Position numbers and translations under genes: made by a program
Shown here: positions 1-12,100 of the stretch, in pieces
Layout of the letters: each line of letters opens with the position of its first letter
Numbering within the stretch: the stretch's first letter is position 1
The notes under the pieces: generated by a model
What the model was told of the DNA's origin: nothing
Seen by the model: only the letters and a program-made list of their open reading frames with translations
Database searches by the model: none
Assembly (NCBI GenBank): GCA_905178155.1
Contig: CAJINV010000011.1
Span: forward strand, 1,819,216-1,883,215
Length of the DNA: 64,000 nucleotides
From: Amoebophrya sp. A120
Lineage: Eukaryota > Sar > Dinophyceae > Syndiniales > Amoebophryaceae
Reading direction: 5' to 3'

Positions 1-153
1 AGGATGAGCAGATGAATCTGTGACGCGGCTGTACTTGCTAACCTGCACTACACTGCATAGTCCAACTTGTCATGCGTGACTCACAAAACTCCTAGGTTTG
101 TGTTGCAAAATCCCCATCCTGACTCTGGTGTGGGTACGTTTTTACTCAGGATA
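1..153. mobile_element. Introner (partial, right end only) in dynein gene
   Basis: The element ends in ...GGATA at 153, followed by GTACA (154-158), which would be its target duplication. Its inverted-repeat arm matches the element at 6659-6927 (shared TTTTTA-TCAGGATA arm). It interrupts the codons just after N-S-G-D-V of AAA4. The other end is outside the window. Confidence 0.75.
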
Positions 154-3100
154 GTACATCCCCCGAGTTCAACACCGAGTTAATCACCTCGACAAACTGC
201 TCGTTCACGATCTGCGTGTCCGTGAAGAGAAACACTTGCGTTTTCCCCTCCACGCCAGACCGCTTCAAAACCGTCTTGATATCGTCCCGGAACTCCACCA
301 TCCCGTACCCCTTTGCGACTTCAATCTGGTAGCATCCGTTGTCGTTTGCGAAAGCCGCTAATCTCGCAGACGACTGCCTTCCGGACCCGCCGACCCCGAG
401 CAGCAGCATGTTCCCCTGCGGTTGGTTTAACGTGCGGTTGATCCGCGCGACGTGCTCGGCGAAATCGAGGAAAATCACCAACGGCATGGGTGTGGGGAAC
501 TGGTTGTTGTAATCGTCCAAGTAATCCTCAAGAACTTCCACCATCTTCGTCAAGTCCTGAATCTCTTCGTAACTTCTGCTGTCCAAGGGTTCCATGAATT
601 CCGCGAAGATTAGCCTCTCGTTGTGGAACACCTCGGCGACGTCGAATGGGGCGAAGTTGGTCTTGATCTTCTCCTCTAATAAGTTCTGCAGCCACGTCCT
701 GTCCCCAGCGTCGATCAAGCGATCGCCGAACACCCGGGACACCTCGTGGCACCAACAGCGAAGAAGCACGATCGGGCCCTCGACTTTTTTCGGCAGGAGG
801 GCGCACACGCCCATAAACACTTTCCAGATGTCGCGGAGGTTGAAGAGGTAGTGGGCGCGGGCCGGGGTGGGCAGAAGATCGAGCAGAACCTGATGAACAA
901 TGAGAATGGTTGAAATCGAAAGTTGCTATGCGGATTCGCATAGAAGACGAGGAATTGGAAAAATGCTTTGTCATGCAAGAAGACAGCTACAGACGGTCTA
1001 CTTGAAAATCAGTTTCGCATTTTCTTTTTACCTTGTTAAACACTTCTTTCTGCGCCTCGACCAGTTTCGGTACAAGTGCCTTGACGTCTTCCGGAAACGG
1101 GTCGAAGAATTTGTTTGCGATCGTCGTAAACATCGTCGTAATCGCCGCCCCCGTGAAATCGCTGTACCCCAAAACGTTGAAGTGGCGCTTCAGACGCTCC
1201 GTGATGAACGTTCGGCCGCCTCCTGGGGTTCCCATGCTGCCCGCAACCAACATGTCAATGATTTGGAAGTAGGCAAGCTCTTTTCGGTTGTACCTGGTTG
1301 TATTCGAGTTCTACCGACTTTTGCATCACAAATTCGCTTCTCGCACAACAAAACAGCCGGCACATCGCATTCAAGCATCTTCACAGATCTCGCTGTTCTT
1401 CAAATAAACTTCGCATCACAAATTCGGATTCAGACATACTTTTACTTGCAATGCATGAAGGGATGAACTACTCACTACCATCCTTCGTGGTCAAACCACT
1501 GCCGGAGCAGCTCGATCGGCGGCTGCGCTCCGTAGAATTCCTTCTGTGGCATGTTCAGATCGTCCGTGAACAACACCATCTTCTTGCCCGCCGGCGGGCC
1601 GTAGACCCCCCTTCGCCGTTTCTCCAACTTGCTGTCGATGAAGTCCTGCACTTGGTTGACCTGCGTCTGCGCGGAGAACGCGAGATTGGTGGTCAGGAAG
1701 TTACCCGGGGCGTACTTCTGGAGGTATAAAGACAGATTCACCGTCTTCCCCGTCCCCGTGGGTCCGCAGCACAGCACGTGGCTGTCGTTTTCCAAAAGGA
1801 TATGGAGCTCTCAACTGTTACATTCTCAACTGTTACATGAAATTTGTAATGCAAGAATGGCAAAAGTGAAAGGGAAAAGCTTGCTCCTTTTGCATTACAG
1901 GTTTGGAGCAGATTACAATGCTATCTAGCGTGTCGAGAACTTGTCATGCGGAGAAGGTTTGAAATTGTGAAAAGTGATAGCGTTTTTGCATGACAAATCA
2001 TGTAACAGTTGAGAATGTAACGTTTGAGAGCCCCATAAAGGATTTTAAACGCGTACGTCATCCGGATGGAATCCAACGAGGGGACGACAATGTTTTCGTA
2101 CTTCGCGGTTCGCGGGACCTCAAACGCCGGGATGGTGTCCATCCACGGGACCCACTTCCCCGTCGTGATGTCGAACATGTAATCGTAGAGGTTGGCGCCC
2201 TCTTCCGGAATCCCGTCGAGTTTGAAGTCCATATGCCTCGTTGGGTATTTATGCATTGCAAATATGTCTGGGTCTGGAAAGCGCCAGGTTTGCCATGCAT
2301 GTTTTGCATGACCCATAATGCCTGTAATGCATGGCCTAGCGTCACAGATTTTTAGCAGGCTTCCTGATGCCTGTTCCGCATGACAAATGCCCTCCCCGCG
2401 TAGCACAAACTGGACTCCTCTTGTTGGTCATGCAATACAGATTTTTTTGGAATCCAAAGTTAGCATCACAAGTTCCAACTTTCCACACGCAGACCCGGAC
2501 AGTTTTGCACTTCATAGTACTCCCAGGTCGGGTCGTTGTGCGCGGCGTGCTTCGCGGCCCACTTCTCGTCCTTGCTATGAAAGTGCACAACTCCCCCTCC
2601 CCCTCATTTGGATGGCATCCGCGGCAACACAAGTCCTGGCACAGATGGAGCTTTTGCACGACAAATTTACGACTGATTGTAGTGCTGTTTGGGCTTCCGA
2701 AATTTGTCATGCAAAAAGTGCCACAAGGCAGCGAGAGCGACTGGCTTTGGTATTTTGCATGACAAATGAGGGGGAGGGGGAGTTGTGCACTGTCATACTT
2801 GCCGATGGTGGTCCACAAGTAGTCGTTCAGCTGCTCCCGGTTGTTCGCGCCGGCGAGACTCCCGCCGACCGACCAAACAAGGCAGAAGAGAAACAAGTCC
2901 CCGAAGATCGGCTCCAGGTCCTCCACTTCCTTCTTAAAAGCGTCGATCAATTTCAGCTCGGTGGGCCAGTAGGCCGCGTAAAAGGTGTTGAGCAACCGCA
3001 TGCAGCTGCAGGCGAGGTTTTGCGCAGTCGTGGAGCAGACCTCCCCGAGGGATTTCTTGATGTAGAAAATGGTCGTGTCGAAAATGTCCGTCATGTAGGT

Positions 3101-6100
3101 CTTGAGACGCTCCTGGTAAACCGGCTTGAACTTGAGAAAGGTTTCAGGAATCGACTCCACGTAGGACTGGATCAAAGGGTCCAGGGTAAGCGACTCGGGC
3201 TCCATGTAGATCATACCGCACCGGGAAACGGTGGCCGGACTGGCGACCTCTAAATCCTCAACTTCGAACATCATGCGCATCTGCGGGGTCAGACCGATGA
3301 TCTCACCAGAGACCAGGCACAGCTTCTTGTTGTCGTCCAGGACCTGAAATTATTTGTGAATTATGGGTACTGATTCGTACTGAATTGATCTTTGATGCTC
3401 TTTGATTTGATGCACGACGAGACACTCATGATTTGCATTCCCGCGAGGAGCGCAATGATGTTGTGAGTCTCATCATCTCAACATGCAAACACATAGATAC
3501 GCAAACCAAAGGAAGTTGTGCTTTGTGTATTCAAAAAATATAATCCTTCCTAGTACCGTGTTCATCGACTCGATCCACAGTGCATCCACTGGTCCGTTAT
3601 CCCACAGAAAAAAGCTGGCAGGGCATATTTGTAATGCAAAGATAAATACACAGGAAAATCTGTCATGGGCGGCCTCATAGCATGCTATTTAGGATATCCA
3701 ATACATTTTTTTTGTCTATTTATTTTTGCATTACAAATATGACCTGCCAGTTTTTTTCTGTGTGATATCCGTCGAAGATGATCCAGTGGTGATCCGGACT
3801 CTCTGCGTCCCGAACCGCCACTATCAAAAGGAAAAATCCCCCCTCCCCATATCGAAGTGGAAATCTGTGATGCAGGATTTGGATACACAAATCGGATTTG
3901 TCTTGCAGTAAGGCATCGCAGCCAGATCCTCGGCCTAGGTCGGGGCGTATAGGTCTAGTTGCTTAGCATTGCAAACGGGTGTCCCCTAGGCGCAACAGCA
4001 CGCCAAATCGATTCCATAATGGTGCGGAAGCCTTTGCGCTTGTCTTCTTGCAAGACAGACGTGATTTGTGATCTCAAATCAGCAACGCAAATTTTCGGAA
4101 ACACACCTTTTCGATATGGGGTGGGGGGATTTTTGCATTCAATAGCCACACGGATCTGCTCACTCCCGATCCCGTCGGTCCACTCATGCGTGAGCTCGTC
4201 GAACGCCCCGTAAATTTGCGCCTGCGTGATGGATTTTGGATTGAGGATGTGCGTTTGCGTCTTCTGGTAAGGCGACTCGTCGTTCCTCTCGGGGGGGCAG
4301 AGCACCGTGCAGGCCTTCTGCAACACCCGGTAGTTGCAGGTCTTACCCCCACCGGTCGGGCCCACCAACATCATACCGTGCCGCACTTGGATCATGTCGA
4401 AGAGTTCGAACATCTTCTGGCAGAAATACGGTGTGGGCTGGAGCTTCGACTCGACCGCGCACTCGTTCAACTTCTCAGCGAGCTGCCCGTAGTCCACTTC
4501 AGGTCGGTCGGTGCCCGGGAACAGATCCAGAATGATGTTCTCGAACAGGGGTAAATCGTCCCTCAAAAATTTCGGCACGTTGACATCCCGTAGGGCCCGG
4601 AGAAGGATTTGGAACTCCTCCATGTCCGGGAAGATTCGCTTCGACCGCCCGGCCGCCTCGATCACCGTCTTCACGGCACGCATGCCGTAATCGTAGTGGT
4701 CCTGGGAGGAGAGCTGTTCGGACGCGAGCTTAAAGGTGGACACCATCTTCTTCGCCATGGCGCGACCACCGGTGAAACCGAAGGCGTAAAACATGATCTC
4801 GCCAATCAACGCGTAATCCGGCACCATCATCGCGCAGGGGCGGAAAAGAGCGGAAAGGTTGTCCGGAAGTTCCGTGCGACCGGCGTAACTGTGAAGTGAT
4901 TTTAGGTGCGAAAAATCTACAAGCATCTATTCTTGTTAGAAACCGTTTTGTTCTAAATTTTAGGCCTTATTTTGCAAGAGACAGACCGATTTGCATTTGT
5001 GATGAAATCATATTAGGCAAACAGCAACACAGTAAACAGTTGTTCATCTTACCCTGGGTTCATCGTGATAAACACGTTGAACGTCGGTCGCATCGCGATA
5101 AATGAGCCCTCGAAATCCAGTTCCAGCACTTCGCTGTAACTGTTCAGCTGCGACTTCCCGCCGAACAGAATCAGCAGCTGCTGCGCGATCACGGACAGCA
5201 CCTCAATGTAGATCCGGTTGAACTCATCGAAGCAGCACCAGGCCCCGCACACGGCCAGCCCCTTGAAGAACTTCCCGACCATGATGTAGTCCATCTCCGG
5301 ACTGCAGTTGAACACGACGCACTGCTTCGCCAACGCTTTCGCCAAATCCTTCGTCGACTCCGTCTTCCCCGTCCCGGCCGGCCCGGCGGGGGCGCCACCC
5401 AGGTTCAGGGACTGCGCGCCCATCAGCGTCATGTAGCACATATCCGTCAACGCGGTGATCACCAACCGAAACGTGTTCCCCAAATACTCGTACCCGTACG
5501 GGAAATTTGTCTGCACCATCCGGACCCAGACGTTTTCGATCCCCGTGTCGTCCTCCTCCCAGTAGTAGCGTAATTGCGAAATCCACTCGAACGCGTCCTT
5601 GCTGTCGACCTTTTCCTCGGTCAATCGCTGTACGACATCCTTCGCGTGCACGTCGATGACGACGAGAGCTCCGATACTATGAACTGCAAAAGTATCGTAC
5701 TCGTATAAATGCATTACAAATTTTCTCAGCATGAGAAATGAAATTTGTAATGCTGATTTGCCTTGACAAAGAAATTTGTAATGCAAGACCTGCATTTATA
5801 CGAGTACGATACTTTTGCACAGCATAGATACAGGTGCGCTGCAACTTCGTGATCTTCCCTCGGACCAGCATCACCAGGCCCATCAGCTGCTCGCCCAGCT
5901 TCTCTATGCATTGCAAAAGTATCGCACTAGTAGAAATTGCAATACAAATTGGCTCAGCATTACAAATTGAATTTGTAATGCGGATTTGCCTTTAGAAAAT
6001 GACCTGTAATGCATAAAGGCAGTTAGTACGAGTACGATACTTTTCTTGCCCAGGATATTCTCCCAGTAGCCCGTGACCATGTCGCCCTCAATCGCCTCTT

Positions 6101-9100
6101 CCACCTCGTTATCAACTGCAAAAATGTCTGGGTCTGGAAACTTGTGATGCTGGATGGCGTCTCATGATGAGGCCACAAGTGCTGGCTCAGCATGACAAGT
6201 TTCTGAGCTTCTAGGTGTTGCCTATTCTGCATGACAAACTGCGTTTTTGCATCACAGAAAAATGATGAAGCTGTTGGGTAACGTGCATGACAGATTTGAG
6301 AGTCATGCCAGACAAGCATGACAAACATGCATTCTTCCAGACCCAGACATTTTTACATTTGATACTCGTCGGTCCAGTGCACCTGCGAACCGTTCAACAC
6401 GCACTGCCCGGGGTGCTCGAGCACCCACTTGGTCCTTTCCGTGTCCACATACGTCTCGATACTGGTTTGCATCACCGCGCGAACTGAGTTGCACATTTCC
6501 TTTTCTAAATTCCCCATCCACTCCTCCACGTTTCGGTCCTTCGTTTTCACCTCCTGCGCACACACGATCTTCTCGCCCTCGGAAGAGAAGATCTCCAACA
6601 CCTGCATCTCCTCCCCGAATGTCACCCGCTTGATGTTCTCGAACACCTTGCACAGGAATATCCCGTGTAAAAACATTCCCACCCCAGAGCTGCATGCCAA
6701 AACAGTTTATCATGCGGAGCCCTATGAGAAGCATTCTCTCTTCGTGTTTTGAAATTTGTGATGCGAGAATCAGCGTTCTATGATAGATCTGTGATGCTGC
6801 TGACCTACCTAAAACAGGACTACACTACAAGGATCGAAACTTGTCATGCCAAACAACCAAAGCTGGTTGGTTTGTCTAGCAGGTTTCCCATCTTGACTCT
6901 GGTGTGGGGACGTTTTTAATCAGGATAAGGAACGGCTGCACCCGGGTCGGGTCTTTTGTCTGCGAGAGAATTTCCAGCAATTCGTCGTTGGAGAGGAAGT
7001 AAAATCGCGCGAACGCGTCGCGCTTCGTCTGCAGGTAGTCGTCCAGCCCCTTCTGGACGAATTCTAGGTCGTTGTTCGCGTTCCTCCACTTCTCCAACAG
7101 CCCCTCGGTCGATAGAATGTTCAACGCGCCCGGGTTCTTGTGCACCCGGCCCATCCAGTGCCGCCACAGGTGGTCCACCGCCTTGAACTTTTTCCCCTCG
7201 GTGGGTAATTGCTTCATGATATCCGGCGAATCGAAAATTGGCTGCAGATACATCCAGGCACGTTGTACCTTCAGCCACATGTCAATGCACTCGGACACGT
7301 ACAGCAGCTTCACCGCCCACTCCTCGATCTCCTCGATAAACGGTTTGTTGAACGGGGAAAATTGAATCGCCTGCGTGAGCACATTCTGCTCGTCGAGAAT
7401 GGCGTTGACCTCCTCCGAGCCCTTGAGGATGTAGGTTTCCGTGGTCCGGTAGAACTCCTTGCAATCGAACTCGATGGGCTCCCAGTCCGCCTTCATCTTC
7501 GCCAACTGCTTTTCGATCTGGAACTCCTTTCCGGACCGGTCGCCGATGTCGCTGATCTCGGTCACGGTGTTCATCAAACCTAGATCGATGAAGTTCTGCA
7601 AGGAGAAATTCTCCATTTCCGGATCTATGGTCACCCCCACCAGCTCGCTGATCTGGGTCCAGTGTCGCTCCTTCATACCCTCGTTGCGCATCGCGACAAT
7701 TAAAGGCACGTACTGTTGGAAATCGGCCAGCTCCTCCTTGATCTGTTCCGTGATCGCCAAGACCCCCTTGTAATCCTCTCCGCGAGCCGTGAACGCCTTG
7801 GTGGCTTTGAACAGCAATTTGATGCCGGTGTTGGTCCGGTCCTCGCAGTCCTTGGCCTCGATCGCGTCGAACTTGCCGGAAAAGTACGCTTTTTTCTTGT
7901 TCTGCCAGTCCGACGCCTGCTTCCACAGGATCGAAAAGGGTTCCCAGTCGCGCTGCATCACCGTCAGGTTGCCGTAGTCGTGCGGCTCCATATCCAGTGC
8001 AGATATGTCTGGGTCTGGAAAGATGCAACTTGTGATGCCGCCTTTGGATCCTACATAACATCTGTATTGCATCAACAGCAACAGAGGTGCAGTTTTTGCT
8101 ACGCGGAGAGGGCATCTCTTATGCGGTATGAGCATCAGAACAAAGCCCTCGCAGAATCTCTGGTGCTAGGGCATGCATCACAGACCTCTGGGGTCTGTCC
8201 TCGTGGGTCAATGGTCATGCAAAATCTGCATGACAAACTCCTGCATTCTTCCAGACCCAGACATATTTGCAATGCATATTCCACGCCGAAGAGTGACTCC
8301 TTCAGGTTGAACAGCTTCGAGGTCTCCTGGTTGGATTTCAAACGCTCGGAGATGCTCTCGGCAGAGTCGTTGATGGACTGGGAGTCCGACAGGTCGGTGA
8401 AGTTGACGAAATTTGCAATGTCCTCTTCCAACTCGTGCAGCGTGTTGTCGAAGTGGAATTGCTCATCCTGAATCTCGCGGAAGAAGCTCTTCATCGTGTC
8501 CGCGTGCTCTTGCTTCACCTGAAAGTAGAAGTTTGTCAACATGCGAAGAGTTTTGCAAATGTGCAGTTGCAGGCAGACCTGCTTTGCGAGCACCATGAAG
8601 GTAGGTGTATGCAAACATGAGGCTCTTCAGTAGCACCAGTTTCATTCAACCGCTGCACTACTAGCAGATGTTGAACCTCCTCCTCCTGACAGAAAGACCA
8701 TAACCAATTGCATAGATATGCATTTCGATTCATTTTCCTATTGAATTACCTCTGCAATGGTGTCCATGATATCCTTGGTTCCCTTGAAACAGCTCCATTT
8801 CAGGTCTGTGGCGTCTTGTGGCACCTTCAGCCTGAAATCTTCGACAAGGATGTCGTAAACGTCGAAAACTTTTTTTGCTTCCCCATTATGCATTGCAAAA
8901 GTATCGTACGTAGTGTAAAATGTAAATCGCATGGCAAATTTTTCAAGCAGGAAAATCAAAATATGTAATGCTGAATTAGCTATAGAAACCAGATCTGTCA
9001 TGCTGTACTGCGATTAGTACGAGTTGTACGATGCTGTTGCATTCGATACACTTCGAGCTTTAGCAATTCCCCAGGCACGGTTTCCATGTACTCCTTGATT

Positions 9101-12100
9101 TCGGCCAGTTCTTCGACGTCCTTTGGCGCTTTCTTCAACGAGAGCTTAATCTTCGTGTACTGTGCCATCAGCGTCTCGGCCATCTCACGATACCTGCACG
9201 GATTTCATTTGTGCGTACGAGTGAACAAACTCTACTTTTGATGGCGCCGAGCACGACGAGATGTTGAAGATTGATGATGTTCACGTACCGACTTCAACTT
9301 GTATAAATGCAAAAACAGATTTGAAATGAAAACACAGAAAAGCAAAGCGCAGCAGACAACTGTTATTACCTTTTATCCAGCAACTTCAGCAGCTCTCCCG
9401 CGATGCTGTTGTGCTTTTTCGCGAAGAGATTTCTGGCCTCCGAGAGCGAGATTTCGTACAAGCCTGCCGTGATGCTTTCTGGCAGGGATTCCATAATGGC
9501 GTGTTCCTTCTCCTGCTCCTCGTGTATGTGTTTTGCGATGTCCTGCACGGACGCGGGGTTTTCCTCGTCCTGCTTGCTCGCCACAATTTCTGCCACGTCC
9601 TGCTGAAGCGGCTCGAGGTACGGAGTGATCAGCTTCCTGTAATCCTCCAAACGGGCGGCACCGTACCTGGTTTTATTTTGCAGGGTCAGGGATTTTTTTC
9701 GAAAAAACTAACAAGGATATGAGTTGTACTACATCATACATAATGTGCTGAGCGGCTGTACTAGTCGACATTTCATTCCCCTTCACATTTTTTTTCTAAA
9801 TCGAGATCAACATGATCGGAAGCAATCCTAAGCTGCAATACGGTTGCATCATTTTCTCTAATCTTTTCTTGACCGCGACCACCTTCTCGTCCGACGGGTG
9901 CGTGGTCTCGATGTTTTTCGGCGGGTCCGTTTTTCGCACGAATTGCGACATCACCAGGGGTTCTGGCTGCGAGATGTCGGCCATCGTGACGAGCGCGGAG
10001 TCGATGACCTCCGTGACCATGGTCAAAAAATCCGCCCCGTTGGCGCTGTACGCCGCCTGGAACGTGTTTTGCTCCTTGTTTTCGTTTATCAAATGCAAAA
10101 GTGTCTGGGTCTGGAAGCTTCTGAGACTTGTCATGCACGTTTTGCATACGCCATGATGTCTGTGATGCATGCCGTAGCATCACAGATTGTTCGCGGGGTT
10201 CTTGATGCCTCTTTCGCATGACAAATCCAAATGCCCTATCCGCGTAGCAAAAATTAGAATTACATTCCCTTTGCTACTCATGCAATACAAATTCTTTTGG
10301 AATCCAAAGGCAGCATCACAAGTTGCATTCTTCCAGACCGAGACACTTTTGCATTTGATATCGTTCACCTTCAGCTCCATCAGGAAAATCCCCGCCACGT
10401 CGTCCCTGGAAAGCTATGCAAGGAAAAAACTGTGTAAGTGTAACTTTGTGTTGCAGAAAATGCAAAACCGTTGCACTCGTCATCCTGGACATGCATCAGA
10501 GGTAATTTCCGTGCGTGTTCTCACGTACTAGCTGCGCATGACAGGTTTTCTGTGTCATGCAGAGCAAACCTGTGATGCTATTCCCCCAAGAAACTTACAC
10601 TTACACAGTCTTTTTCCTGGATAAAAGCCCGTTCAGGATCATTTCCGGCGTCGGTGTGCGGAAAGCGACTTCCACCTCCTTCAGACTCTTGATCGTGCAC
10701 TTCGTCGGCGTGTAGTTCACGATCTTCTGCTCGTACGCCTGAATGCTGGCGCGAACCACCTCGAATATGCTGGTCTCCATGATGAAGCGAATCATGGTGA
10801 GCAGCTTCTTGATCTTGCCGTATTTGTACGTCTCAGCGTTGGTTTCCTTAATGGAATACCTGAAATTGGGAACAAAAACAAATTGCGATCATTTTGCTTG
10901 GGACTTCATACATGCACTTGACCTCTTTTAGGCACGAAACCGATGTTGAAATCTGCATACTTACACAACGGAAAGCGAAACAAGTAGGTCGCGAGCAAAC
11001 TCCTATAATACCATCCCTTCTGCACGTCTTCAAAATTGGTGACCACCACCTTTTTCAAGTCCAGCACCCACTCCTTACACCTGCTCAGCATCGCGTTTAT
11101 GCTTTGCGTCTGCAGCGTTCGGAACTGGTCGATCCGCGCGTTGCGCGGGAACTTGGTCTGGAAAATCTTCGTGCCGTAGGATTTCTCCAGCGCGAGACAG
11201 GCTTCGCGGATCTGCACCAACGTCGTTACCACTTGTGGCTTGACGTAGAGCGAGGAGAAGCAGAACTGCGCAAATAGGTTCGTGAAATTGTATGCCGGCA
11301 CGGGGTGAAGCGCGTAGAACTTCGCGGGCTTCCTAAATGCGTTCACCGACGCGTAGCTCGAGTCCACGTCGGGCGCGCCCGTTATGGCCTGCTCCTCCAT
11401 TTCGGCGAGGGGGGACAACCCCTTCGCCTCGCCGGTGACTAGTAGACACAGCCGGTTCAACACGCGACCGTAGTCGAGTTTTACCTCGTTGACCAAACTT
11501 TCCACGAAGTGATCCATGCCGTTGCTGCACAGCTCGGCGCTGGACCGCGCGTTCTTCTTCAGTCTAGCGACTTGGTCCACGTTCAGTGTGGAGATGCCGT
11601 CCGTCGGCACGTTGTCCACGTAGAAAAGAAACTTGATGTGCGAGGCCACGAGCTGTCGCTGGCGGAAGGCGTTGGCGACGCGGTCGGCGTAGGCCACCGG
11701 GTCCTCGCCGTCGAAGAAAAAATCTAAGCGGGACAGGAAGCACGGCGTCTCGTCGTCGTACCACAGTCCGTAGAAGTAATTCGTGTCGTCCCCTTCGTAC
11801 TGGTAGATCACGCACGCCTCAAACGACCCGTCCGCCTCGCCGCCGACGCGCAGACCCTTGGCCTTCAGCCCGGTGCGCTTCTTGCTGCCCTTCGGCGGCT
11901 TGGGAATCAGCGTCATCCACTCGCGCGGCTTGCGGACGTCGTACTCCGTGTCGTTATGCACTGCAAAAGCATCGCACTCGTATTGCAATTTATGCACTAT
12001 CTTTTTCTTACGGTAAATCAGCATTACAAATTCTACTTGTTGTTGTTTTCTCATACTGAGGAAATTTGTCATTGTCATGCATTTGTACGAGTACGATACT

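Noticed and set aside
4080-4213. Dynein exon extension beyond the AAA2 region into the frame ending V-F-P-K-I-C
   Set aside because: This frame reads into the introner 3822-4144; true coding sequence stops at its boundary and resumes at 3821.
6110-6364. A 2-bp AT target duplication for class 1 introners
   Set aside because: It also gave open frames at first, but shifting to TAT...ATA ends gave longer, mostly exact 5-bp duplications and more dynein-like junctions.
10415-10623. Ordinary GT-AG intron at this place in the dynein gene
   Set aside because: GTAAGT words lie in the arm, but phases do not fit. The TAT/ATA ends with an exact AAAGC duplication give an in-frame join.
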